Source of the DNA: Rubrivirga marina | Lineage (GTDB): Bacteria; Bacteroidota; Rhodothermia; Rhodothermales; Rubricoccaceae | NCBI RefSeq assembly: GCF_002283365.1 | Contig: NZ_MQWD01000001.1 | Span: forward strand, 2,134,944 to 2,198,943 | Length of the DNA: 64,000 bases | Direction of reading: 5' to 3' | In this document: piece after piece, positions 8,526-16,698 of the stretch | How the letters are laid out: every line of letters starts with the position of its first letter | Position numbering within the stretch: the first letter of the stretch is position 1 | Made by a program: the position numbers and the translations under genes | Notes under the pieces: generated by a model | Seen by the model: only the letters and a program-made list of their open reading frames with translations | What the model was told of the DNA's origin: nothing | The model's database searches: none

Positions 8526-10133
8526 ATGAGCAAAGGACCCGACGCCGAGGGCGCGAGCGACCTCGCCGCCCGCGAGATCGCCGCGATGGGCGGCTCTACC
8601 GCCACCGGCGCCCTCTCCGCGAACGACACGCGGTTCTTCGGCCACCCCCTCGGGCTCTCGAACCTGTTCTTTACCGAGCTCTTCGAGCGGGCGTCTTACT
8701 ACGGGATGCGGGCCCTCCTCATCCTGTTCATGACGGCCGAGACCGTCGACGGTGGGCTGGGCTACGACGTCGGGACCTCGGCGTTGGTCTACGGGCTCTA
8801 CACGTCGCTCGTGTACCTCGCGAACCTGCCGGGAGGGTGGATCGCCGACCGGATTCTGGGGCAGCGCCAGAGCGTGCTCTACGGCGGCATCCTCATCACG
8901 GCCGGCCACTTCACGATGGCCTTCGACTCGATCCCCACGTTCTACGGGGGGCTCGGACTCATCATCCTGGGCACCGGGCTCCTCAAGCCGAACATCTCGG
9001 TCATGGTGGGCCAGCTCTATGGCCCCGAGGACGGCCGCCGCGACGCCGGGTTCACCCTGTTCTACATGGGAATCAACATCGGCGCGTTTGCCGCCCCGCT
9101 GATCTGCGGCGCGCTCGCCGTCAACTACGGGTGGCACTACGGGTTCGCCGCGGCCGGCGTCGGGATGCTGATCGGCGTGATCGTGTACCTCATCTTCGGC
9201 AACCAACTCGGTGAGGTCGGGAAGCTGACGGCGGAGGCCGAGGCGGAGCGCGACGCGTCGCGGAGCCTGTTCTGGAAGGGGCTCGCCGGCACGGTCGTGT
9301 TCTTCGGCGGGCTCGCCGCGCTCATGCTCGCCGGCGTCGTTCCGGCCACGAACGGCGTCATCCAGGGGATCTACACCGTTCTCCTGCTCACGATCACGGT
9401 CGGCCTGTTCGCGTGGCTCCTCACGCGGCCGTACTGGACGGAGGGCGAGAAGAAGCGGCTGTGGATGATCATCCTCCTGTTCCTCGGCTACGCCGTCTTC
9501 CTGGCGGCGTTCGAGCAGGCCGGGTCGAGCCTCAACCTGTTCGCCGAGAACCAGACCGACAGGAGCCTCCCGGGCTGGCTCCAGTGGATCCCCGGCCTCC
9601 AGGACGGCGACACGGTCCCGGCCGCGTGGTTCCAGTCGCTGAACGCGTTCTTCATCTTCACGATCGCCCCGTTCGTCGCCATGATCTGGACGGCGCTCGC
9701 GCGGCGGAACGCCGACCCTTCGACGGCGACGAAGTTCGGGATGGGCCTCGTGCTCCTCGGCCTCGGGTTCGTGACGATGGTCGGTGCCGGGCTCGCGGCG
9801 GCCGACGGGGACGCCTCGCCGTGGTGGCTCGTCCTGACGTACCTGCTCCACACGCTCGGCGAGCTGACGCTCTCGCCGGTCGGCCTCAGCGCGACGACGA
9901 AGCTGGCGCCCGCGCGCGTCTCGTCGCTCATGATGGGCGTGTGGTTCCTCGGCGCGTCGGTCGGCAACTTTATCGCCGGCTCGATCGCCGGGTTCTACGA
10001 CACGCTCGACCTCCCGGCGTTCATGGGCCTAGTGGCGGCCATCGCCATCGCGGCCGGCGTCGCGTTCTTCTTCTTCGCCGGCCCGCTCAAGCGGATGATG
10101 GCGCAGGCCAGCGACACGCCCGCCGCGGCCTGA
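8526..10133 (+). CDS. POT/PTR-family proton-dependent peptide transporter
   Basis: 535 residues with about 12-14 membrane segments. The diagnostic ExxER motif of proton-coupled oligopeptide transporters is present near residue 55 (FFTELFERASYYGMRALLI), followed by the loop GGWIADRILGQR. The later GTGLLKPNISVMVGQLY and LTYLLHTLGELTLSPVGLS segments are also family hallmarks. It imports di- and tripeptides with protons across the inner membrane. The first 40 residues are a cytoplasmic tail rich in Ala and Ser. It is followed by a palindromic repeat and then a strong intrinsic terminator. Confidence 0.95.
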   Translation: MSKGPDAEGASDLAAREIAAMGGSTATGALSANDTRFFGHPLGLSNLFFTELFERASYYGMRALLILFMTAETVDGGLGYDVGTSALVYGLYTSLVYLANLPGGWIADRILGQRQSVLYGGILITAGHFTMAFDSIPTFYGGLGLIILGTGLLKPNISVMVGQLYGPEDGRRDAGFTLFYMGINIGAFAAPLICGALAVNYGWHYGFAAAGVGMLIGVIVYLIFGNQLGEVGKLTAEAEAERDASRSLFWKGLAGTVVFFGGLAALMLAGVVPATNGVIQGIYTVLLLTITVGLFAWLLTRPYWTEGEKKRLWMIILLFLGYAVFLAAFEQAGSSLNLFAENQTDRSLPGWLQWIPGLQDGDTVPAAWFQSLNAFFIFTIAPFVAMIWTALARRNADPSTATKFGMGLVLLGLGFVTMVGAGLAAADGDASPWWLVLTYLLHTLGELTLSPVGLSATTKLAPARVSSLMMGVWFLGASVGNFIAGSIAGFYDTLDLPAFMGLVAAIAIAAGVAFFFFAGPLKRMMAQASDTPAAA

Positions 10134-10139
10134 CCTCGC

Positions 10140-10173
10140 CCGCCTCGGTCCCCTCGTGGGGTCGCCGAGGCGG
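10140..10173. repeat. Palindromic element with loop insert
   Basis: CCGCCTCGG (10140-10148) pairs with CCGAGGCGG (10165-10173). The insert TCCCCTCGTGGGGTCG forms a smaller hairpin of its own. It lies seven bases after the POT stop codon. Confidence 0.75.
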
Positions 10174-10191
10174 TCGCCCGGATTCTTCGCA

Positions 10192-10230
10192 CGCCCCGCC
10201 GGCGCCGGCCGCCGGCGGGGCGTTTTCTTT
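10192..10230 (+). terminator. Rho-independent terminator after the POT gene
   Basis: CGCCCCGCCGGC (10192-10203) pairs perfectly with GCCGGCGGGGCG (10211-10222) around a 7-base loop and is followed by TTTTCTTT. The dut start codon begins only six bases later. Confidence 0.9.
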
Positions 10231-10235
10231 GGGGC

Positions 10236-10697
10236 ATGACCGATCTCACCGACGTCCGCGTCACCGTCCTTCCGCACGGGGAAGGCCTCGCGCTCCCCGC
10301 CCACGCCACGCCCGACGCGGCCGGGCTCGACCTCCGCGCCGCCGTGCCCGAGGCGGAACCGGTCGTGCTCGGCCCCGGAGACCACGCCCTCGTCCCGACC
10401 GGCCTCCAGATCGCGCTGCCGACCGGCACCGAGGGCCAGGTCCGCCCGCGCTCCGGCCTCGCGTTCAAGCACGGCGTGACGGTCCTCAACAGCCCGGGGA
10501 CGATCGACAGCGGGTACCGTGGGGAGGTCGGCGTGCTCCTCGTCAACCATGGGAAGGCGCCGTTCGAGGTCACGCGCGGCGAGCGGATCGCGCAGCTCGT
10601 CGTCGCGCGCTACGTGCCCGTTCGGTTCGTGCCGAGCGAGTCGCTCGACGCGACCGAGCGCGGGGCCGGAGGGTTCGGGTCGACCGGGACGGCGTAG
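10236..10697 (+). CDS. dut: Deoxyuridine 5'-triphosphate nucleotidohydrolase (dUTPase)
   Basis: 153 residues, the length of trimeric dUTPases. All five motifs are visible: [11 protein letters not shown] (motif 1), [13 protein letters not shown] (2), [20 protein letters not shown] (3, with the catalytic Asp), [11 protein letters not shown] (4) and the C-terminal [10 protein letters not shown] (5). It hydrolyses dUTP to dUMP and pyrophosphate, preventing uracil incorporation and feeding dTMP synthesis. The start ATG lies six bases past a terminator T-tract, so its mRNA must begin inside the terminator region or arise by readthrough. Its stop codon overlaps the next gene's GTG by one base. Confidence 0.97.
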   Translation: MTDLTDVRVTVLPHGEGLALPAHATPDAAGLDLRAAVPEAEPVVLGPGDHALVPTGLQIALPTGTEGQVRPRSGLAFKHGVTVLNSPGTIDSGYRGEVGVLLVNHGKAPFEVTRGERIAQLVVARYVPVRFVPSESLDATERGAGGFGSTGTA

Positions 10698-11674
10698 TGG
10701 CGCTCGTCTTCGTCCACCAGGGCTACAGCCCGTACCTCGAGTTCACGCTCCGCCAGGCGCGCACGGCGGACCCGGAGGCCGACGTCGTCCTGCTCGGCGA
10801 CGCCGACAACGACCGGTTCCCGTTCGTCCGCCACGTCGACGCGACGGCGCCGGCCTACCGCGCGGCGACGGCCGAGGTCGCCGACGTGTACCGCCACTAC
10901 TCGACGAACCGGGCCTCGTTCGAGCTCGGGTGCTACGAGCGGTGGTTCCGCCTCCGCGCGTTCGTCGAGGCGGAGGGGCTCGACGACGTGCTCGTCCTCG
11001 ACTCGGACGTTCTCCTGTACGCGACCGAGGCCGAGATCCGCCGGACGCACCTCGGCGGCGCGTCGCTCGGCGTCGCCCACCCCCGCGAGCAGCCGCCGCT
11101 CGGGTGGACGACCTCGGCCCACGTCTCGTACTGGACGCGCGAGCGGCTCGGCGACTTCTGCGACTACGTCGTCCGGTCGTTCGCCGAGGCGGGAGCTCGC
11201 GCTCGCTACGAGGAGAAGTGGCGGCACCACCTCGACGAGGGGCTTCCGGGCGGCGTCTGCGACATGACCACGCTCTACCTCTACGTGACCGACACGTTCG
11301 GTCCGGAGGGTGCGTGGCCGGACGAGATCGTCAACCTGCTGTCCGTCCGCGACGGGGCCGCGTTCGACCACAACGTCGGCGAGGCCGCGAACGAGTGGCC
11401 GGGCGAGTACGTCGTCCACGGCGGGGCCAAGGCGATCCGGTGGGAGGAGGGAGCGCCCGTGGGCAAGAACCTCCGGACTGGGGAGGACGTCCGCTTCCAC
11501 GCGCTCCACCTCCAGGGCCACAGCAAGGCCCGGATCCCCGCGCTGTACCGGGGCCCGGGCTTCCCGCAACAGGCGGCGATCCGGCGGCAGATGACGTCGC
11601 ACTACCGCCTGCGCGGCCTCGCGAGCCGCCTCCTTCGGCCCGTCCGGTTCCTCGTCGGCCGCCTCAAACGCTGA
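10697..11674 (+). CDS. GT-A-like glycosyltransferase / nucleotide-diphosphosugar transferase-like protein
   Basis: 325 residues from a GTG that overlaps the dut stop by one base (TAGTG), giving probable translational coupling. The N-terminus [20 protein letters not shown] and the later LDDVLVLDSDVLLYATEAE (about residue 102) with a DSD motif look like a Rossmann-type GT-A sugar-nucleotide site with the metal-binding DXD. The rest has no recognised motif. No signal peptide or membrane segment is seen. It is convergent with the exopolysaccharide operon, only three bases from its last gene, so it may add to the same glycan, but the target is unknown. Confidence 0.72.
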   Translation: MALVFVHQGYSPYLEFTLRQARTADPEADVVLLGDADNDRFPFVRHVDATAPAYRAATAEVADVYRHYSTNRASFELGCYERWFRLRAFVEAEGLDDVLVLDSDVLLYATEAEIRRTHLGGASLGVAHPREQPPLGWTTSAHVSYWTRERLGDFCDYVVRSFAEAGARARYEEKWRHHLDEGLPGGVCDMTTLYLYVTDTFGPEGAWPDEIVNLLSVRDGAAFDHNVGEAANEWPGEYVVHGGAKAIRWEEGAPVGKNLRTGEDVRFHALHLQGHSKARIPALYRGPGFPQQAAIRRQMTSHYRLRGLASRLLRPVRFLVGRLKR

Positions 11675-11677
11675 CCG

Positions 11678-12823
11678 CTACAGCCGTGCGAGGACGTCCT
11701 GCCACCGCGCGCCGACGGCCTCGGGGCTGAACGCGGCCTCGAACCGGGCCCGCGCAGCGACCGAGGCGGTCGCCCAGCGGTCGGCAGCGGCGAGGGCCTC
11801 GACCGCCTCGGCGACGGCGTCGGGCGAGTGGGCCGGCACGAACCGCCCTTCGACGCCATCGGTGATCATCTCCGGGAGCCCGCCTTGGCGCGTCACGACG
11901 ACCGGCGTCCCGGCGGCGAGGGCTTCGATCACCGTGAGGGGCTGGGCTTCGATGGGGTAGGCCGTCGGGAGGGCGAACACGTCGGCGTCGAGGAGGAGCG
12001 CCCGGAGACGCTCCCGGTCGGAGACGCCGCCGAGCACGCCGACGCGATCGCCGAGGCCGAGTGCGTCGATCCGCTGGTGAAAGGCGGTCTCCTCCCGGTC
12101 CGACGGCCACCGCCCGACGAACGTCCCGTGTGCCTCGACGCCGCGGTCTCGGAGAGCGGCTAGGGCGTCGAGGACGTCGTCGTAGCCCTTCGACGGGATC
12201 ATGTTGGAGAGGAACAGCACGCGGACGCCTGCCCGGCTCCGCCGCCGGTCTCGGGCTGCTGCGACCTCGTGGGGTGAGGGCGTGGCAATCGCGTCGATCG
12301 TGTTCGGCACGACCCACCGCTTGGCGTCCGGCACGAACGGGGCGCACCGGTCGGCGAGGCTTTCCGACAGGAACACGATGCCGCGGAGCCGGCGGACGAG
12401 CGCGCGGCCCGTCGCCGCGGTCGCGGGCGACCGGAACAGCTGGTCGAAGTCGCCGCGGTGCACGACGCCGACCACCGGGCGCCGTCCGAACGCCGGGACG
12501 ACCGTCAGGAGATCACGCGCGTGCCCGAGCGCAGACGGCGAGATCGAGGGCCACAGGATGGGCGCCTCGGGGTGGGCCCGGAGCTCGCGGCGGAGCGCGC
12601 GCGGACGGCGGAGAAAGTGGAGCACGCGGCCCACCCCGAGCCGCTCCGACAACGCTCCGAAGTGGGTGTCGGGCGGGCCCACGTCGTGCCGGCTCACGTC
12701 GAAGCTCCCCCCCTCGGGCGACGTCAGCAGGGCGGCCAGCCGCTCCGTGGCGATGGCCTGCCCGTCGATGGGGGGCGGGAACCGGCCGACGACGGCGACG
12801 GGGCGGTCGGTCGCGGGGGTCAT
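11678..12823 (-). CDS. Glycosyltransferase, GT4-like (exopolysaccharide operon, last gene)
   Basis: 381 residues starting MTPATDRPVAVVGRFPPPIDG. The GT-B fold shows an N-terminal GRFPPPIDGQAIATERL acceptor lobe and a C-terminal donor lobe (VRVLFLSNMIPSKGYDDVLDAL, HGTFVGRWPSD). An EX7E-type motif occurs in PIEAQPLTVIEALAAGTPVVVT (about residue 291). Retaining sugar transfer from an NDP-sugar at the cytoplasmic face of the membrane is expected. The start overlaps the upstream gene's stop as ATGA. It ends three bases from the convergent gene, leaving no room for a terminator. Sugar specificity is unknown. Confidence 0.9.
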   Translation of the reverse strand: MTPATDRPVAVVGRFPPPIDGQAIATERLAALLTSPEGGSFDVSRHDVGPPDTHFGALSERLGVGRVLHFLRRPRALRRELRAHPEAPILWPSISPSALGHARDLLTVVPAFGRRPVVGVVHRGDFDQLFRSPATAATGRALVRRLRGIVFLSESLADRCAPFVPDAKRWVVPNTIDAIATPSPHEVAAARDRRRSRAGVRVLFLSNMIPSKGYDDVLDALAALRDRGVEAHGTFVGRWPSDREETAFHQRIDALGLGDRVGVLGGVSDRERLRALLLDADVFALPTAYPIEAQPLTVIEALAAGTPVVVTRQGGLPEMITDGVEGRFVPAHSPDAVAEAVEALAAADRWATASVAARARFEAAFSPEAVGARWQDVLARL

Positions 12824-14088
12824 GCCTCGACGGTGTGGAAGGAGGACGCGTCGCGCGCGCCGACTCGGAGGGCCCAGAGCACGGCGCGCGCTGCGAGGCT
12901 CAGGCCGCGGTCGGAGCGTGGCTCCCCGAGGCGGACGGCTTTGTGCAACCCCTCGCCATAGGTCTCGGGCGTGAACCTCGACACGAGCGCACGGGAGTGC
13001 GCGCCGAACGCCGTCCGCTCCTCGTCGGAGAGCATGGCGAGCCGGAGCATCGCCTCCGTGAGCGCGGTCTCGTCGGTGGGGGGGAAGGTGTACCCGTTCC
13101 GGCCGACCTCGACGAGGTCGGCCGCGGCGCCCGTCCCGGTCGAGATGAGGAGCGGGAGGCCGGCCGCCGCCGCCTCGTTCACGACGAGGCCCCATTGGTC
13201 GTTGAGGGCCGGGTGGACGAACGCGCCCGCCAGCCCGTAGTACGCCGGGAGGACGGCCGCCTGCTGGAAGCCCGCGAACACGACGCCGTCTCCGGCCAGC
13301 CGCTCCAGTTCGTCCCGTCTCTCACCGTCGCCGAGGAGGACGAGTGGCCAGGGGAGGGGGCCCCCGGTCTCGGCTCGCGCTCGGTAGGCCGCGTAGGCGC
13401 GGACGAGCGCCGGGAGGTTCTTCCGCCGGATGAACCGGTTGGAGGCGAGGAAGAAGGGCACGCTCGGCTCGTCGAGGCCCGGCAAGTCACGCCACCGCTC
13501 GGGCGCCTGTCTGGCGGCCTCCGCCCCGGCCGCGAACGCCGCGTTGTTGACGACGTTCATGCCGGTGACGACCGCCTCGGGCGGGATTCCGAGGTCGATC
13601 GCGTAGGCGCCGTGTTCGGCGCCCGAGGCGAAGCACGAGTCGAACTGGCGGACGAGGGTGCGCTTGACGGCCTCCCGGAGCGGGCTCCGCGCGGCGTCGA
13701 CGGCCCGGCTGTCGTAGAGCATGACGGCCGTCCGCCGGTGGCGCCGGCACCATGCCACGACCGCCCGGGCGTCCGGCGTCGAGTAGCTCGACACGGCGAC
13801 GGCGTCGGGGTCGATCCGGTTGAGCGCGGCCGTCACGCCGGCTTGGATCTGGGACGGGGAGAGGTCCTCGAACACCCGGCCAGGAAACGCGACCTCGCGC
13901 CGAAAGGGCGTCGGCTCGCGCTCGACCTCCCATTCGTAGAGTCGGTCGTCGGTCGCCACGTCGAGGGCGACGGCCTCTCCGCCGTCGCGGGCGAACCGTT
14001 CGTGCGCGCCGCGGACGCGGGCGAGGTGGTACGGTCCCAGCCGCGGCCAGACCAGGCAGACGCGCCGGGGGGAGGAGGGCTCAAACAC
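12820..14088 (-). CDS. Glycosyltransferase, GT4-like
   Basis: 422 residues from a GTG (VFEPSSPRRVCLVWPRLGPYHLARV) whose first eight bases overlap the previous stop (GTGTTTGA), so translation is probably coupled. The donor lobe is clear: SVPFFLASNRFIRRKNLPALVRAY, LVLLGDGERRDELERL and the nucleotide-sugar segment HPALNDQWGLVVNEAAAAGLP near residue 298, where the first acidic residue of the EX7E motif is Asp instead of Glu. It should add one sugar to the lipid-linked repeat unit. A long upstream in-frame extension exists but belongs to the neighbouring gene's region, and homology-like sequence begins only at the GTG. Confidence 0.9.
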   Translation of the reverse strand: MFEPSSPRRVCLVWPRLGPYHLARVRGAHERFARDGGEAVALDVATDDRLYEWEVEREPTPFRREVAFPGRVFEDLSPSQIQAGVTAALNRIDPDAVAVSSYSTPDARAVVAWCRRHRRTAVMLYDSRAVDAARSPLREAVKRTLVRQFDSCFASGAEHGAYAIDLGIPPEAVVTGMNVVNNAAFAAGAEAARQAPERWRDLPGLDEPSVPFFLASNRFIRRKNLPALVRAYAAYRARAETGGPLPWPLVLLGDGERRDELERLAGDGVVFAGFQQAAVLPAYYGLAGAFVHPALNDQWGLVVNEAAAAGLPLLISTGTGAAADLVEVGRNGYTFPPTDETALTEAMLRLAMLSDEERTAFGAHSRALVSRFTPETYGEGLHKAVRLGEPRSDRGLSLAARAVLWALRVGARDASSFHTVEA

Positions 14089-15289
14089 GGGTCGGTCCGG
14101 CGAGGACGTCGAGGATCGGGGCGGTGAAGGCGTCGACCGTGTGCGGGCGCACGAAGGCATCGGCGTCGGCGAGGTCCGAGTCCGAACGCGGGACCTCGAG
14201 GGCGTGCTCCAGCGCCCGTGCGAACGCGGCCGCGTCGGTGGGGTCGGCCGTGTGCCCCAAGCCGTGCGTGCGGACGGCGTGGCCCATCCACCCGTACGCC
14301 TGCGACACGACGGGCGTGCGAGACGCGGCGGCGCGGACCAGGAACCCGCTGGAGCCCACGTGCCGGTCGTAGGGCAGCGCCAGACCGTCGGCCGCGTCGA
14401 CCAGCGCGGCGAGGGCCTCGGGCGAGAGGTACGCGTCGTGGAGCACGACTTGGACCCCGGCCGCCTCCGCCTCGGTGATCGCCCGGTCGAACTCGCCCCG
14501 GTCGGAGACGGCGACGCGTCCGGCAAGGACGGCCGCCGTGCGCGCGGCGACGTCCGGCCGGAGGGCGGCGAGCGCGCGGAGGCCCCGCGTGATCCCCTTC
14601 CGGTCGTCGAGGGCGCCCGCGAACGCGACGAGTTGGCGCCCCGGCTCGACGCCGTAGCGGGCGCGGACGGCCTCTCGCCCCTCGCTCGGAACCTCGGGCG
14701 GGGCCGGGTCGAGGAGCGGCCGCACACGGGCCCGCGTTCCTCGAGACAGCGCGGGGACCGCCGAGGGGTCGAGGCTCAGGACGTCTGTCAGGAGGGGGTG
14801 GCGGAGGGCGTGCCGCGTCAGCGCCGTCTTGAGCCGCTGGCGGACCTGCTCTCCGAGCGACTCGGGTGGAGAGCCGATCTCCGAGTAGTGGAGCGACGGC
14901 CGGAACAGGATGCCGCCCAGCCGCGCGACGCCGGGCAGGGGCCGCCGGGCCGCGAGCGGGGCGAGGTAGTGGTCGAGAATCTGGACGACGACTCGCTGGG
15001 CGTCGTGCCGTGCGACGGCGTCGGCGAGCGGGGTCCAGCGGTCGAGCGCCGTGAGGGTCGACAGCGACGAGCCGCGCGGTTCGCTCGCGGCCGCGAGGTC
15101 CAACTCGATGCCGGCTCGGTCGGCGGTGGCGCGGAGCTCGGGGCGTCGCGCGGCCAACTCAGCGGGCGCGCCGATCACGAGCCGTCGGCCGGCCGGCCGG
15201 GCGCGCTCCCAGGCCCGGGCGACCCAGAGGAGGTATTCCGCCTGGTGGGCGCCGACGTTCGGCTCGAAGACGAGGGAGGTCGCGGTCAT
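14081..15289 (-). CDS. Glycosyltransferase-like protein
   Basis: 402 residues from ATG (MTATSLVFEPNVGAHQAEYL). The GT-B pattern is looser than in the two downstream genes: N-terminal lobe VFEPNVGAHQAEYLLWV, donor lobe QLVAFAGALDDRKGITRGLRAL, then DGLALPYDRHVGSSGFLVRAAASRTPVVSQAYGW, in which SSG replaces the usual acidic EX7E region. It probably transfers a sugar in assembly of the same repeat unit. ATGA overlap with the flippase stop and 8-base overlap with the next gene place it in the operon core. Confidence 0.83.
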   Translation of the reverse strand: MTATSLVFEPNVGAHQAEYLLWVARAWERARPAGRRLVIGAPAELAARRPELRATADRAGIELDLAAASEPRGSSLSTLTALDRWTPLADAVARHDAQRVVVQILDHYLAPLAARRPLPGVARLGGILFRPSLHYSEIGSPPESLGEQVRQRLKTALTRHALRHPLLTDVLSLDPSAVPALSRGTRARVRPLLDPAPPEVPSEGREAVRARYGVEPGRQLVAFAGALDDRKGITRGLRALAALRPDVAARTAAVLAGRVAVSDRGEFDRAITEAEAAGVQVVLHDAYLSPEALAALVDAADGLALPYDRHVGSSGFLVRAAASRTPVVSQAYGWMGHAVRTHGLGHTADPTDAAAFARALEHALEVPRSDSDLADADAFVRPHTVDAFTAPILDVLAGPTRV

Positions 15290-16698
15290 GGGCCGGGGCG
15301 GAGCGCGTCGCGGAAGGCGCGGAGCCCGCCGCTGAGGGCCGCCGTCAGCGCCCAGGCCGCGAGGACCGCCGGGATCCATGCCCAGAGGGGCCAGACCGCA
15401 CAGAACGCCCACGCCGCGACCCCGGCAGCGATGGCGGGCGGGACGGCCCGGAGCCACGCCGAGGCGTGGAGGGCGCCGGTGTCGCGTCTGTGGAGCGCGG
15501 CCATCCCCACGAGGATCGAGGCCTCGGTGCAGAGGGTCGCGCCGGCCGCCCCCGCGGTCCCGAACGGACCGATGAGCACGGCGTTGAGCACGGCGTTGAG
15601 CACGGCCCCGGCCGTGACGACGACGAAGTAGGCCCGCTCGCGGTCCCATGCGGTCAACGGCACGCCGTACGTCATCGCGAGGTAGACGACGCCGGCGTTG
15701 GCCAGGAGGAGCTGGAGGGCGGGCCCTGCCTCGGCGTACTCGGGGCCGAACAGGGCGTCGAGGAGGGGCGCGGCGGCGAACGGCGCCACAGCGATGACGG
15801 GCAGGCCGATCAGGAGGAGCGCGCTTGCGAACCGGCGGGCGGCCTCGGCCTTCTGCTCGCGCGTGGCCGCCCGGGCGAGGGACGGGAAGAACGCCGGGAA
15901 CAGCGCCGTCGCCGGGGCCACCGCCAGGGCGTACACCTTGTAACCGGCCCCGTAGAGTCCCACCTCGGCCGTCGTCCGAAGCGCCTCGAGCATGATCTTG
16001 TCGAGGTTGTAGTACACCTCGCTCATGAACGCCGAGGCGGCCAGCGGGACGGCCGGGATCAGGAGCGCTCGCCACGACGCCGTGCTCAGCCTCGGACGCC
16101 CGAACTCGCCGGCGTACGCCACCAGCAGCACGGCGTTGGCGACGAGCGGGGCCACGCCAACGGCGACCGCCGCGACCACGACGTCCGTGCCGTCGCGCAC
16201 GAGGGCGAACGCGAGGCCGGCGAGGAGGGCGGCGGCCCCGGCCGTCCGCAGCGCGACCACCCACATCCGCTCGACACCCTGGTACACCCAGTCAAGCTGG
16301 ACGGCCCGGGCGACGAGTTGGAGCGACAGGATCGTGAGGGCGGCGGCGGCGGCGGCCGTCCCCGCTACCCACACCGCGATGCCGACGTAGGTCGCCGTGG
16401 CGACGAGCGCGAGCGCCAGTCGGAGCCCGAGCACGTTCGCGACCAGCCTGTGGAGCGCCGCGGCGCCGTCCGAGGCCCGGGCGATCTCGCGGACGGCGAC
16501 GACATCAAGGCCCAGCGCCACCGCCAGCAGGAAGTAGGAGAGGATCGCGAGGCCGAGCGTGATCAGTCCGAACCCCTCGGGGCCGAGGACGCGCGACAGG
16601 TAGACCCACGCGGCGAAGTTGACCACGAGCGTGACGGCCTGCCCGACGCCGAGCGCCAGCGAGTTCTGACCGATGGTCCTCGCCTTAGGACCCGCCAC
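15286..16698 (-). CDS. Polysaccharide flippase (Wzx/MATE-like)
   Basis: 470 residues, almost entirely hydrophobic, with about 12-14 predicted membrane helices. The N-terminus QNSLALGVGQAVTLVVNFAAWVYLSRVLGPEGFGLITLGLAIL matches the opening helices of the RfbX/Wzx oligosaccharide flippase family. It would turn undecaprenyl-linked repeat units from the cytoplasmic to the periplasmic face. Its start overlaps the polymerase gene by 14 bases and its stop overlaps the next glycosyltransferase start, so the block is translated as a unit. Confidence 0.93.
   Translation of the reverse strand: MAGPKARTIGQNSLALGVGQAVTLVVNFAAWVYLSRVLGPEGFGLITLGLAILSYFLLAVALGLDVVAVREIARASDGAAALHRLVANVLGLRLALALVATATYVGIAVWVAGTAAAAAALTILSLQLVARAVQLDWVYQGVERMWVVALRTAGAAALLAGLAFALVRDGTDVVVAAVAVGVAPLVANAVLLVAYAGEFGRPRLSTASWRALLIPAVPLAASAFMSEVYYNLDKIMLEALRTTAEVGLYGAGYKVYALAVAPATALFPAFFPSLARAATREQKAEAARRFASALLLIGLPVIAVAPFAAAPLLDALFGPEYAEAGPALQLLLANAGVVYLAMTYGVPLTAWDRERAYFVVVTAGAVLNAVLNAVLIGPFGTAGAAGATLCTEASILVGMAALHRRDTGALHASAWLRAVPPAIAAGVAAWAFCAVWPLWAWIPAVLAAWALTAALSGGLRAFRDALRPGP

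Noticed and set aside
12820-14727. The longer 635-codon version of the second glycosyltransferase
   Set aside because: Its first 210 codons overlap the preceding glycosyltransferase in another frame and are Arg/Pro/Ser-rich; family-like sequence begins at the GTG at 14088.
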